64,000 nucleotides of DNA, from positions 124,001-188,000 of the forward strand of contig JAWNGF010000003.1 of assembly GCA_037039685.1 (NCBI GenBank), written 5' to 3'. This DNA comes from Ceratobasidium sp. AG-K. Taxonomy: Eukaryota; Basidiomycota; Agaricomycetes; Cantharellales; Ceratobasidiaceae. A program made the translations under genes and the position numbers. The notes beneath the pieces are model-generated. The model had not been told where the DNA came from. It ran no database searches and was given only the letters and a program-made list of their open reading frames with translations. Positions 48,165 through 60,021 of this stretch are shown here, in pieces. Position 1 is the first letter of the stretch, and each line of letters opens with the position of its first letter.

Positions 48165-51100
48165 TCAATTTGGGCCCCCGAGGCCACTGTTTTGGGATAA
48201 CACACCGATACTTGGCCGGAACCCAGAACCTTGCGTGCTATCTGCGGTAGACATCCCCGTCTTCTTGCGGAACGGCTGTGGCTTCTCATATTTGTATCCT
48301 TCACCTCCATCCGATGTTATCGCTGAAGATAGTCGTTCGCGCGTCTCATTCGCAGACCTGGTAAACGGACCATGCCCTTGGGTCTCTTGAAGGTAGTCCC
48401 AAACCGATTCCCGGACGTGCCTTCTAACGTCGAACTTTTGGGGAAGGAAATATAGCGTGAGACTTATTTGACCATTAGCATGCATCTTCATAAAGCGGTC
48501 GATTTCGCGCGTAATAGTTTTGATGCTCCTGTGGTTGAGCTCGAGTAGCGAGTAATGAGCTAGGATCCTAGAAAGTCCGAGTAAAAATAGCGGGGCGAGG
48601 TCTCTCGTTCGGTTTTTCATTCGGCTATATTCTGCCCAATACTTTCGCCGCGCTTCATACGTCCAGAAATCCCAGTCGTGATCCTCGAAAGAAAGTCCCC
48701 AGAATGTCAGGGCTACAGCTAGGGCTGGTCGGACATGAGGATCAGACTCGGAGTGGAATCGATCAAGTAATTCTAGGATCGAATGAATGTTTTCAGATGT
48801 TATTTTGGGCACCGGTTGCTGGAAAGCCGCCAACAGGACTGTTGTGTCAACGAGCGCCTCCAAGGCTTCTGAACGTAACCGGTTCGTTGAATGACCAGAT
48901 ATCAAACTCCAGACGGAATTGAGCTGATTGAAATCTATGCGAGCCGAGTAATCTTCAATGCCAGATATAGGGAACACAACTTGAAGGTTCCACACCGCCA
49001 GTGCAGCGGTGCCAAACGCGTAGATATGATCGTCATCCTTCGCATTAGCCAATCTATTCACACAATCGCAATTAGCATTCACACCGAACAAACCCTGTGG
49101 GGGCACTAACTGCGCTAGGATCTGTCCTATTGTGGTCAATCTTGGCTGCCAAACTGCTTTATCCGAGTCGTTTGATGTCAGATGTTTCAACCGTTTGATA
49201 AGCCCTTGCGGGTCTGGACAGTGCATGATCATCGACGCTAGAATACGTGAGTAGCCTGATACGCTAAGAAGCTGACTCTGACTTGTGGACTGAGCTTGCG
49301 GAACTGGGAACCCACTAGCAAACCAAGCGATGGCATGCACTACCAGGTCGACTCTGCAATTACCAGAATGATGAAGGGCGGCTCGGACGGCAGCCTCAAT
49401 GCATAGTTTATCCGTTGATTCTGACATGATAAGCGCAATGATAGCGCTGGCGATAAACTCAGGAGTAGCAGATTTTTGGGTAGTTCCCTCCATTTGTGCG
49501 TGAGTTGGTGATTGGGTGTCAATTTCCCACTCGAAGTCTGAGGAGGAGAGTATGGGTGGGCCAGTCTCCGTGTCCGAGTATAAGATTGCGGTGTCCAGTT
49601 TCTTCAACTGCTTGACCTCGCGGAGAAACAAGTCGGCCGCTGCGGCCAGAACCTCCGGACAGAGGTCGATCTTTCCAAGGAAGTGGTTGTAGATCAACTG
49701 ACAGGTAGCGTGAAGAACAGAGTTGGTCTATTAAGTGAGTTGTCTCAGTCTCAATCTATCTGTGTAGGTGGGTGCATGAGTTCAGCTCACCGAGAAAACC
49801 TGCCGCGTGAAGTGACTACTAGACATCGCCGTTGTTTGAAGATAGTGAGACGAATGCTCAACTTGGTTGGGAGACATTCCATCCAAGAAGTTGACTGAAA
49901 CCATTGTCTCGATTAGCATTGTGGCCATATCCCGTCGGAAAAAATCTGGCTGCGTAATTTCGGAAATATTAGGGGGAGATGCATATCGAAACCGAACAAA
50001 GAAACGAGGTTCGTGTATCAACCTGCATATAGTGTATTTCGTGTCTCTGTCGAGTTTGAGAACTTCGCTATTCTTTGGATGTAGAAAGCCAAGTAGCGAG
50101 AACATCGCAAAAGGAGCAAACCCCTCGTTCATAAGCAAGCTCGGATTGGAGTGATAACTTTCAACAACCCGGCTGGCAATGCCAGTCAAATCCGTGCCCT
50201 GGCGATAGAATGGATAATGAAGTTGAGCTTTAAGCGCGAAAACGGCGAGATTCAGTCCGATAGAAGAGCGCAGGGATGATTCATCAACGTGGGAGACTTT
50301 CCATAGGATCTGTATGAGCTTTGATACTGCGAGAGCCTCTGCACTTTTTGAGGGATCCTCGTGGACGTGAATCTTGAGACTGGCAGCTGTTAAGCCGTCG
50401 ATCATTACTGAAACAATCTGCTCGCTAAAATATATTGTCCCGGCGTCATAATGACCGATGAATGCGGAGAGCCACATTGCAATCTGTCAATTAGCAACGT
50501 GCATGACACGAATTTGGTATTACAATAATGAGCTCTCGTCAAAGAGGACTGAATCACGAAACTTACATTTCGGCTATCATCAGGTAATTGGTCTTTGCTC
50601 TCACTTAGGCTTGTTACATCATTAGCATTTGTGTTTTCCAGTAGTAAGCAGGATGGGACTCAGCATACCTTGCAAATGCAAGTCCTAGATGAGTTACTAG
50701 TTCAACTCCGAGCTTGTTACGGAGATCTAGGATATGATCCATGATAGCTTGAATGCCTGTACCCGCGAAGTAGGTCATCCAACGACTGTAATCCAAAGCT
50801 GACGCTACATATGTTTTGTAATCCAGAGTTGACGACGCTTGCGCTCGGTGTTCTATCAGATAAAGCTTTGTTCCACGATCCTTGTGCGTCTTGAAGCAGT
50901 CAGAAAAGTGTTTAACCAGATGCGAGTTGATGCGTGTCAGCAAATCATCTGGATCCGGTGACGTGGTTTCGATTCTGACTCTGCCGATAGCTAACGCACC
51001 AATTGCAATATCAATAGATCGTGAATTCTGGGAATTTCTAATGAGCCAAGAAAGAGATTCTTTGATGAACGGCTGAGAGTGGCTATCTTCGTCTTCGGAA

Positions 51101-52911
51101 AAGGTCGCCGCTAAACACGCTCCCGGAGAGATGACATCCTTTGGTTGTGTGGAAGATCGAGACCGGCCATTAGGAGCTCCGGTAACCTGTGGAAGGTGGG
51201 ACTCCCTTGGTGAGCTGGACAAATGCCCAATCACGCGGTTAAGAAAACCAGCCAGCCTCGTCTTGTTATCCATGCCGTTCGGGTCGTGCTAAGAATAAGA
51301 AAAAGTTAGTATCAGTGTCATCACAACGTCACAATTATTGCAGATAAACAGAATCACCTGAGCCCAAATACGGCGTTGAAGGATCGAGAAGATTGCACCA
51401 AAGCCAGCGATTATCGCACGCATATACTCCGCCTGTGGAGTTTTAAATGGGCAAAACGGTATCCCCACCGGTAGAAGTGTCGTTCCAAGGTAAAAACATA
51501 AGGCAATTACGGCTACTACTGTGACCGCTGTTGCCACTGCAACATTGATGTCCCATAAAAACAATACTAGTCCTGCTGAGAAGACAGCTGAGGCACAGGG
51601 GCGTTATCAATCGAATGCTATATCGCTGGCACTGGCAATAGTACTAACCAAGAGAGAGATGCATCAATATAGGTAGCATCTCCAGAATCCCCCGCATTTT
51701 CCACTTTGCAATTCCACCGAACCGATTTTGTCGGAGTTTAGCTTGGGTGATATCATCGCCGGTGCGGCCGGCCAGGAAGTAATAGCACCATTGTTTTGCC
51801 AACATGGCAGCCAATGATACACCCACACTAAGGCTGAGTGAAAAGAACCACAGGCCGTTGACCCAAACAGCATTCCTCGTAGGTTGGAACTCCGTGACAT
51901 TGAACATGCTAGGTGTCTCGATAATCGATGGGTTTCCCGTAGCCATTCCCTGGAGAACACGCGAAATTTCAATTAGAGTTGAGGCGGTTATCTCTGCTGG
52001 ATCTGGTTGCAACGTCTGGACGCTTTCGAGCACAAATCTGTAGAATAAAATTTAGAAATACAATGGTTCAAACCTCTGATGCATGATTTAAACGTACGCT
52101 GTCAGAATAGCGGAGAACAAAGCAGCCTTTTGTTCAGTGTGTCAGTATATATGCTCCGTTTTGCCACTCGTACATACAAAGACTAGAGAGAACCAGGAGA
52201 GGGGCCGTTAGCTATAGTTTTCAGTGCTTTGGGATACTATTTCACCTAGAGTAACGTCAAGACTCCTACGAATGAAAGTTACCGTGAGCCATATAACGCG
52301 AGGCAGTTTTCGACTGGCACGCACCGATTCCAGCCATCTACTTGTTCATCATCGAAATCATTCGCTTCCTTTACATATGTCGTCCAAACCTGAGCACCAC
52401 TGCCGATTCCCCTCAAAAGCTCAGTTTCATTGGCGAGGTTTTCTTCGATAGGCTACACTTTTGATCAGCCTCCTACGTGTGTACCATAGGCTCTCAGCAT
52501 ACCTTTGTTGGAAGCTCGGGCTTTTTCTCTAGTGGGGGCGCCTCCATAGTTTCGGGGGGATTGTTAAGGATTTCTTGTGCAGTCGAAATGTGCTAAGTAC
52601 GATATATCTCACTGAGCGACGCAATGACTTGAACATCATATTGTACTCACGAGCACCGGCGGACTATTAGAAGCAATTGGAGGGTCTTGGTGAGTAGTAT
52701 TTTGGTCATTAATACCAGACTTGATAATAAGCAGCGATCAATCCACACGATGTTACCTCTAGGTTCGAATTCGCGAACATACCCTAGTGTTTGGGCCAAG
52801 TGTACCCCCAATGGATGCTGGAGGTACTGGTATTGTTGGCATATCCATTGGAATGGAGCGCTCAGAGTCTTGATTTCTATTAGATCTTAGTCGCCGAGGG
52901 GTAGGCAACAT
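48165..52911 (-). CDS. DUF6535 membrane protein with large helical C-terminus
   Basis: Agaricomycete-specific type of protein, function unknown. I place the start at 52911 (MLPTPRRLRSNRNQDSERS). Short N-terminal exons lead to GSGAQVWTTYVKEANDFDDE and VDGWNR, then AALFSAILT+AFVLESVQTLQPDPAE. WVNGLWFFSLSLSVGVSLAAMLAKQW and LFFAGLVLFLWDINVAVATA with VVAVIALCFYLGTTLLPV are membrane segments. This order is the DUF6535 pattern. The remaining ~1000 residues are soluble and alpha-helical (HEAT/ARM-like by appearance). Multiple introns, all frame-compatible where checked. It ends SQNSGLGGPN. It is convergent with subtilase 3. A relic of the same family lies at 42500-42850. Confidence 0.78.
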
Positions 52912-54049
52912 GAAGGGGTATTTTGGAGAGAGGTTGGAATAACGGTGGGGCCGGGGGTTTTTTATAGCCTGATTGAATCCTCGCCGTAGCCGCGTTGTGG
53001 AAGGCGTCTATTAGCATCACATCTGTCAGGCACCAATTGATAATCCACACACTGGCGTACACACCGTGTCGTCCGAGATGTAGGACACTTGAGTTGCATG
53101 CATGATACATGTTTTTACTGCGATGTTTTTTTGGTTTGCATTGCATGAAGCCGTGTGACTCGACTCACTACGAAATCAAGCGGCGAGGCTAGCACAAATA
53201 GAAACGTCGATCGACACGAGACCAAACAGCGAAGCGCCCACATTCGGTGATTTGAGTCCCCGCTATTCGTCGATCAGAAGGTGTCAAAACAGGATAATCA
53301 TGACTGAGAATGGTGCAGTTTGTGATTGGCTCGTAGCTCTCATATCAAGCGCTTGTTCGGATGGGTTGGGTCGGCGCTACCAAGCACTGGTATGCCCATT
53401 GTGCTCGTTTCTTAAATGAGCAACGTTGGCCCGGCTCTTCGGGCTTCTGTTCGTACTCATCCCAGAAATAGAGCACAAACCTCGGCACAAACAATCAAAT
53501 CGGTGCCCGCGAATTCCTACAAGCCCCCACAGGACTTGGCTGATTCGCTGAAGCAATGGCTCTGGAAATGAGATTACAGTGACCTTTAAGGTTCACGTAA
53601 GCCTCCAAGACCATTGTCACGCATACAGTGCATGATGAGGAGAGAAGCATTATTCGCATGCGGTGCTCCTGATCTACGAGTAAGTAGCATCTAATAGGAT
53701 ATCATGCTTGGGTGAGCGGTAGCCCTTGAGCAACCGTGAAGCAGGTAATTGATGAGTATGTGGGGTTGTGCGGGCTTTGCTGTGGCGTATTCCGTACACC
53801 TCGGAAGTAGTCGAGATATATGGCCCAGTGTCTCCATAAAGCGGCTAATTGTGACTCTTATCCAGCGCCAGGTTATCTTCCTACTGGATTTTTTCTATCT
53901 CATTCATGGGTGCCGTGAAGGGAAGAAACACCGCACAAGCACAACTATGCAGCATAAAATTCGCACTCGAATGCCTTGAGCCATTTGGGAGTCGGAGTTC
54001 AGAGGCAAGGAAGGTGTACGTGCGGGCGTCAAGTCTTTCTCGCGGGACA
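52912..54049. other. Intergenic, nothing recognised
   Basis: About 1.1 kb. The left part is presumably the promoter of the DUF6535 gene. No ORF, repeat or RNA gene I can support. Confidence 0.45.
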
Positions 54050-54330
54050 AAAATTGCCGTTGCTGCTGTCGGCGTCGAGTAAGTCAAGCACGCCTCTAGA
54101 GTAAAGGGGCACCCTTTGACAACAGGGCTGCCATCTCCAGCGGGTCGCGAGATCCTGATTCGGCCGTTAAAGATTACGGATGGTATGGAAAAGAGGGGGA
54201 TTATGAGGTTCGGACCTCGTATTCCGTTGTGTTCAAGCGGGTGTAAGGGTCTTGTCTAGTTTATTGATTCGAACACATGTGCAGTGGTCTGAATGCATTT
54301 TTTCGGTGATAGGACGCATGATGTATCCAT
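54050..54330 (+). pseudogene. Deletion relic of a subtilase
   Basis: The start reads like the end of the subtilase signal peptide (GCTGCTGTCGGCGTCGAGTA, then AAGTCAAGCACGCCTC matching VDIKSVKHAS). It jumps within about 60 bp to the C-terminus: GGGTCGCGAGATCCTGATTC, then GGATTATGAGGTTCGGACCT and GTTCAAGCGGGTGTAA, corresponding to GSYKILVRALKI, DYEVWTS and VVKRA-stop. The 3' UTR similarity continues (GAACACATGTG, CTGAATGCAT, TTCGGTGAT). About 850 codons are missing between, so this is a non-functional internal deletion. Confidence 0.8.
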
Positions 54331-54569
54331 GGTGGGAATATTTGCGCCGGGTGCAATCGAACTTATAAGCTTAGAAGTCGGATGTAGACCCTTGAAGCTC
54401 TGTCGGCGAGCTCATAGTCAAGACACCCGGGAGTGAATATCTGGAACAATTGCCGGCAGCTTTAAGATTTGATTATTTTGAGTGGATAAAGGGTGTTGCG
54501 TGTTTACACCACATAAATTACGATAGCTAGAAAGCAGACAACCAAAGTATAGAAATACAGGATATCAGC

Positions 54570-54594
54570 AAAAAAAAAAAAAAAAAAAAAAAAA
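54570..54594 (+). repeat. A25 homopolymer
   Basis: An uninterrupted run of 25 A in otherwise mixed sequence. It could be a poly(A) tail of a retroposed segment or a simple slippage tract. No gene-like sequence is recognisable immediately upstream. Confidence 0.8.
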
Positions 54595-54599
54595 CAATA

Positions 54600-55857
54600 A
54601 CGAGACAAAAACTTCGAAGAAACATCACTAAAAATATGGTCTAGGGTGGAGCCTGCCCAGCAACAGTCCAAGCTGCTCTCAGCTTGAATCGGAATGTATG
54701 CGCTGGGACGATTGTGTTGAGTGCCCCCACGGCCCGGACCAACCCCCCAACCACCCGTCACTCAATTTTTCCCACTAACCCCCGCCGCGCTGGGGCCAGC
54801 AGCGCGGTTTGGCCCGGGTGTAGTGGGTACAGTTGAGCAGTGGTGTCAGTTTAGGCGGGCAAGACTCGAAGCTGGGGTTACTCGAACAACTACTCCTCGC
54901 GCTCCGCCTCCTTGCCCTCCACAGGTCTCCACGTCCATCCCCTCGGCTATCCTGCCAATTGGCCGCTCGCCAAATCTCTCCCCGCCCTCCAAATCCCTCC
55001 CCCTCCTCTACGATCTTGTGCCCATCGCCGGCTTCTTATCCTTCGAACCAACCTCGCCCTCCTCCCGCCTCCATTTCAGCTCCAGCATCACTTCTCCATC
55101 CGTCTCCCCAGCCCACGTTTCCAGTCGATCTATAGAAATACCGACGTCAACCTCTTACCAACGATACGGAAAAACCTTTACTCACAGCTGACGCCCGCCC
55201 GGGTCGCAGTGCCGTGAGCTCGGCCCAACTGGCTGGGCCTCGGCAGGTCCACCTGGTGGATGGCCATAGTGTCCCCGAACTCTCAAATGAGAAAGTCTAG
55301 GCGCCTGTCAGTAACGGAAATGAAAACTTGAGCTCAGATGAATAACTCACCTCGAGCTCTCGCTCCATAAGCGAGGCGCTCAGTCGCCCAGATGATAGTG
55401 ACGAGCGCCGTGGAGGCGAGGCCGGGACCTCGGGGTAGTGGCGTTGATGGAGGGTTCGTTGGTGAGTGGGAACCAAGTGGGACCTAGAATTTTGGACACC
55501 AGTCAGAGGAAATAATATATCAATCTCGCCAAGAAACGCTCACCTTGATATTTACGTTGGACCGGCTTCAATACTTTTCGAACAGGGTTTCCACATAGCT
55601 GGGGTGGGGACGAATAGGCAAGCCATGGGGACGGGGTGGTTGGATCTAGGTTCAATTAGCCGGTAGTCCAATAATTTACTGAGGTCACTTACGAATGCCG
55701 CTGGAAGTGACACTTCTGCGATCGCTCGACACCAAGTAACCTCGGTTACTCGCTGTCGCTGTCGCTGACGCCCGCATATGGCCTTGGTACCAAGGGCGGG
55801 CGCTCCAACCTAACACAGCAGCTGTACTGAGCTATAGAGCCCATAGTTAGTTAAGAA
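54600..55857. other. Pro-rich open frames, gene not resolved
   Basis: A 156-codon plus-strand frame (54721-55191) is rich in Pro/Ser and overlaps others in all frames, as expected of CT-rich DNA. Minus-strand frames here could be 3' exons of the gene at 55858-56976. I cannot choose. Confidence 0.35.
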
Positions 55858-56976
55858 CTACATACAAAAAGTCTCAGAATACTTACCGTGATGCTGCCCG
55901 TTGAGCGAGTTCGACCTCCCCAACTCGTCTCTCTCGACAATAAACTCCCCAGTCGTCACCTTGATGCATACATCCACATTCGCGCCGAGTTCGCGAGCCC
56001 CAGGGAACCAATCCAGGTACCCTGTCGAGTATCGAATCTCCAGCAGCGCCTTGTCCATCGCCTGGTTCATCAGGTAGTCCACGCTCCAGTCGCGTTGAAG
56101 GATCAACATCGAATCCGACCGGTAGAACAGGGGTCGTTGGGGTTGGCCGGGGATGGTGATGTACGTGGCTACCTGAGTCTGGATCGACATGTGCTTCTTC
56201 AAGATTCGAATCTGCTTGCGGCCGGCGCGAAGCAGGACTTCCTCCACGATCGGAGCCCACTCGAGGGCTGTCAAGGGAGCGGGGCTGGGGTCGGGGGTAA
56301 GATCAGCGGTTGGAGTGGGGGGTCGGGATAGGGCTCGAACCCTGCATACGGCTGCAAGTAACGATACACCAGCGACGAGCATCCAGGATGCCACGGCGCG
56401 TCCGTTGCTCGGAATGAGATCGAATAGGTCGCTGCGGCGCCACCCATGACCAACGTGCGGGATCGCGGGCGGCGAGAGTTCGATTGTCCGGGTAGGTGGG
56501 ATGTAATTGGTGGTCGCATGGGGAGAGGGAAGGGAAGGGGGAGGGGGGCTAAGCCAGGCGCAAGGAGGAGCTGATACCTTGTTTCCGGCCCTCGTGCTCA
56601 TCAGTCCGACCGACAGTTCAGCGGGTGGACTAATGAGCTGGCCGACCGCCCGTCGGGCACCACGCTCGAGGTATCCGACAAACATGCGGACGGCGTGGAC
56701 GGTGGGATGTCGAGAGGCGGCTGAGGGGCTAACGTAAGCTGGTGGCTCCAATGTCGATGTGCAACATACCTTTGATAAGTTTCGATGCAGATGTACCCGC
56801 ATTTGTGGTACGCTTTCGGTTGAGGATTTTCGATATTTCAGCCCTCGGACTGTAGGAAGGGGGGAGGGGAGGATTTGATGGATTAATGAAGGAAACGACC
56901 GGGCCATGCACCGTCGGCGTGGGTGCGCCTCTGGTGTACATAACCTCGACGTCGTCACGAGTCGGAGTGGAGCCAC
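55858..56976 (-). CDS. Hypothetical protein, possible single-pass membrane protein
   Basis: A 372-codon frame whose second half looks coding: one hydrophobic segment (ASWMLVAGVSLLAAVCRV), then PIVEEVLLRAGRKQIRILKK, YITIPGQPQRPLFYRSDSM and DWFPGARELGANVDVCIKVT. The first third changes reading style near 56590 and 56760, where GTATCAGC and GTATGTTG could be donors. The true model probably has introns there and an upstream exon with FINPSNPPLPPSYSPRAEI (about 56880). No family recognised. It may be lineage-specific. Confidence 0.45.
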   Translation of the reverse strand: MAPLRLVTTSRLCTPEAHPRRRCMARSFPSLIHQILPSPLPTVRGLKYRKSSTESVPQMRVHLHRNLSKVCCTSTLEPPAYVSPSAASRHPTVHAVRMFVGYLERGARRAVGQLISPPAELSVGLMSTRAGNKVSAPPCAWLSPPPPSLPSPHATTNYIPPTRTIELSPPAIPHVGHGWRRSDLFDLIPSNGRAVASWMLVAGVSLLAAVCRVRALSRPPTPTADLTPDPSPAPLTALEWAPIVEEVLLRAGRKQIRILKKHMSIQTQVATYITIPGQPQRPLFYRSDSMLILQRDWSVDYLMNQAMDKALLEIRYSTGYLDWFPGARELGANVDVCIKVTTGEFIVERDELGRSNSLNGQHHGKYSETFCM

Positions 56977-57037
56977 TACATTGGCAGAGGCTACAAGTTG
57001 TTGAAGTCAGCACACTCGAGCAGCTTAGCCACGACAC

Positions 57038-57814
57038 TTACATCCTCGGATCCCTGACGAACACAGATTTCAGTAGAGAGTATATCACGAGCAGGCAGAG
57101 CCAGCTACGCAATGATACACTGCTGAAAATCATGGTGGAAAGAGCTTATAATATCACGGTAAAGAGTTATAGCAGTATACGCGTAGTAACGGTGAGGGAC
57201 TTGCCTCGCATTTGCCGGCTTATGTACCCTGTCCTCGCCTCCTGTCCCCTGTCGGCCGGCGGGCACCACCGAGGCCACTTGACCTTGGCTACTAAACCAG
57301 GAAACGCCAGACGGGAGGTCGAGATAGGGGGGCGGCCTCGGCGAGAAGGTCTGGGCTCGACGGGCGGAGTGGGGACCGGGAGTCAGGGGTTGAGAATGAA
57401 CAGGAGGATCACTTGGATGGTTCTCTTCATTCATCCGAGAGATGTGGGACGTCCTCTGGGCAGGGAGTGTTATATAAATATTAGCACTTTATCCTCGAAT
57501 GTCGCGTCGAAATCGGGCGAGTATCAGCGCTTGCGCGTGCTTACACAAGTCCCGCTGATGGCCGACGCATCATGATCGCGGTCAGGTGACCTATGAAACC
57601 GTTGAATGTACCGCGTAATCACGCGAGTGGTGATACGAGCATAGACTGCCACAGTTCTTTAGTCAATCGGTAGTCAGGATTTGGAATGGTCTAGGCGTGC
57701 AAAGAGCCCAGCATTTTGATAGTGTGGCTGAACGCCAGTTGCTCGATTGATGCTTCACGTCGCGTTACCTGAGAATTACGTAGTCACATGTCGACCGTTC
57801 GTCATCATTCATTT
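57038..57814. other. Intergenic, no gene supported
   Basis: Open frames on both strands up to 57575 are low complexity (Pro/Arg/Gly) and overlap each other. From about 57580 the sequence has no long frame. The subtilase pseudogene starts at about 57815. Confidence 0.4.
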
Positions 57815-60013
57815 CCCGCAAGCGCGGGTGCACGACTCCTCACGACGGCGAGCACCATAGCCTCCGCTGCCGCAGTGCTATCTGGAACTCTATTAACCAA
57901 CAACCCATCTGTATCTCTACTGGCTCTGCCATCGGGTTGTCAGTGAACAAGTCCCAGCCAAGCTCTCAGTTCTGCACCGCTTGAAACCGATTACTCCCGC
58001 CCATATCTATCCCGCATTGAATACCTCCAGCAAGTATAGTCATTTAATAGTCGATTCGGTCGACCGAACAACCTTTTCCTAATCGACCTCGTGACTGGCG
58101 TTGACCAACTCCACGCTAAAAGCCACGGCGGTAAAGGAGTCGTAGTTGGTATTCATCGGGTCTTGTATCGGCTATCCTCGCCTATCTTCAGGCAAACATC
58201 CTATACCCGAGGACAAGCTTCTCGCTGGCTGCGAGTTGGCGAGCGCTGCCTTTATTAGACAATCAGGAATTCCGCTCTCCGTTCTGGACAACGATGTACC
58301 AAGTCTAGTTATTGTATTTAGAAGAACCGCTAACCCTTTTATAGTCTCCCGATCAGTCCAACGGACATCATGCCCCCATCTTCGATGCTGGCACCAATCC
58401 GAATAATTCATGTGGCGCGTCCAGTGTCGAGTGTCAATTCCTAATGTGCTTTCGGTTGAGATGGTTCCGACGATATCCTGATCGAATATCCTCTTCGTCT
58501 GCAAGGACGCGAGTGATAGGCGACCATCCCGCCTGAGGATTCCGTGGTTGGACCAAGGCCCTCTCAGATGTCACCGCCAGTAGGATGGCCGCAATTGCCG
58601 CCAGGAAAGACGACCTGCGGGTGTGCTTTCGCGCCGATATCAACGTTATCTTGGTTGGCAACATTGACAAGTAAGTCGGATTAATTCTCGAGAACATATT
58701 TGTTGGTCATGTACTAGGTCTGCCTCCCTAAAACGCGACTGTTCCCGATGAACGCCAGGTCCCTTATTTGGCTCTTGAAATTGCGCGCATTACTCCTTGA
58801 TGTATCATCACAGAGAGCAGCCCTTGGTGCCATCTCGATCAACAAGTGCGGCATATTTCCAATCCGGCAAAGACATCTCCAGAACCTCTCCACGACTTTC
58901 TCCACTCGCCTCCCCTATCAACCCCAGTCGTGGACCAACTAAGATGCCCTCGCTTAGCAGCTGCGGTCCTTCCAACGACATGCATCTCACGCCTGCTGCC
59001 TCTGCCCCCATACTTGCAATCCTATTGACCTACCTCATCAAGTTGAACAATACAAGGACATGTCTGGAAACTCGGTGGCCGCTCCGTTCATCGCTGGCTC
59101 CTCCTCCCTAATACGTTCCAGACGTTTGACAAGAGCTATGACTGCCAATGCTGCGCGCTCTACACTGGAATCATGACTATCCCGTCAAGTAGAGTGTTGC
59201 CAACTCTGTAACGAGTAGGTCGATGGTCACCAGGACGCCGACTTAATCAAAATCCATGATACGGTCAAGAACCCTCTCTCCGCTTGGCTTCTCCCAAAAG
59301 ATACCGCAAACTTAAAGGGTGTTTACACTCTGCTCATCAAGAACGCCGACAAGCAGAGCGTCACATATAGACCACTCTTAGCTATGCCGCTGCAGGAACT
59401 ACCAACATCGTGAATATTATCGAAGCAATTCATAGATACATTTTCCCGTTGGAACAACTCGATGGTGAGGTATCCCGAGAGCGGGTCCTGTCTTGTTCAT
59501 TTCCAATGCTGGTTCCGTCGCAATCGCTCCTAACAAGGTTATACCGCTCCCACTGGCTGGTCTCTCTTCGTCACCCTGTCGTGCAAGGCGCGGACCGGCT
59601 TCCCGCGCCGAACTTCCCTGCGGATCCTGACTGCATCACGACCGCTGACTGTGTACTTTGTCTCGAGCACCCTCTTATTCCTAACACCCCGGACCAACTT
59701 GTTCCTGTTACTGGCTAGACGCTCCACACCGTGAAGGGATTTGACACGACGCTAGCACCCTATTGCACGGTCATAGATTGCCCGTTGATCTGCTTCAACC
59801 TGATCAAATGGAGGATCGGCGTGATCAACACCCATCATTCGGACGAGATCGAGGATCGCTCCGAGCCCGCCGTGGACCCTGCCTAACCTTGTCAAAGTGC
59901 CCGATCTGCGGCTGCTGTTCCCGAACGGTGGCTCGACCCTTGGTAGATCCTTTGGGACAGCCAAAATACTTGGTGTGCCTTATAGTTATCAGGAAGACCA
60001 AATTTCTCCCCGT
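57815..60013 (+). pseudogene. Subtilase pseudogene, 5' part
   Basis: Aligns stepwise to subtilase 3 with many stops and frameshifts. CGCAAGCGCGGGTGCACGAC at 57818 matches KRGFSTPHEE. GTGACTGGCGTTGACCAACT matches TGVDKL. At about 58157 the IDSGIDY segment reads FIGSCIGY, so the catalytic Asp is Gly. Later come ATCCTGATCGA (ILID), GTTGGCAACATTGACAAGTA (VGSVDK), CTTCCAACGACATGCATCTC (GPSHDMYL) and GGAAACTCGGTGGCCGCTCC (GTSMATP, Ser kept). Near 59280 are the KNKGSLLPAELL equivalents. It reaches GLFPNRGS-like LLFPNGGSTLG at 59915 and stops at the copia insertion. Long decayed; it resumes at 63516. Confidence 0.85.
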
Positions 60014-60021
60014 AGTGGCTC
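60014..60021 (+). repeat. 8-bp direct repeat, left of copia fragment
   Basis: AGTGGCTC, repeated at 63508-63515 on the other side of the retroelement. It is consistent with target-site duplication or junction microhomology. Ty1/copia integrase normally makes 5 bp, so part of the match may be chance. Confidence 0.55.

Noticed and set aside
56600..56630. CTGATGAG...GAAAC on the minus strand as another hammerhead
   Set aside because: The segment between the two boxes does not form a stem II and the base before GAAA is G, so no core folds.
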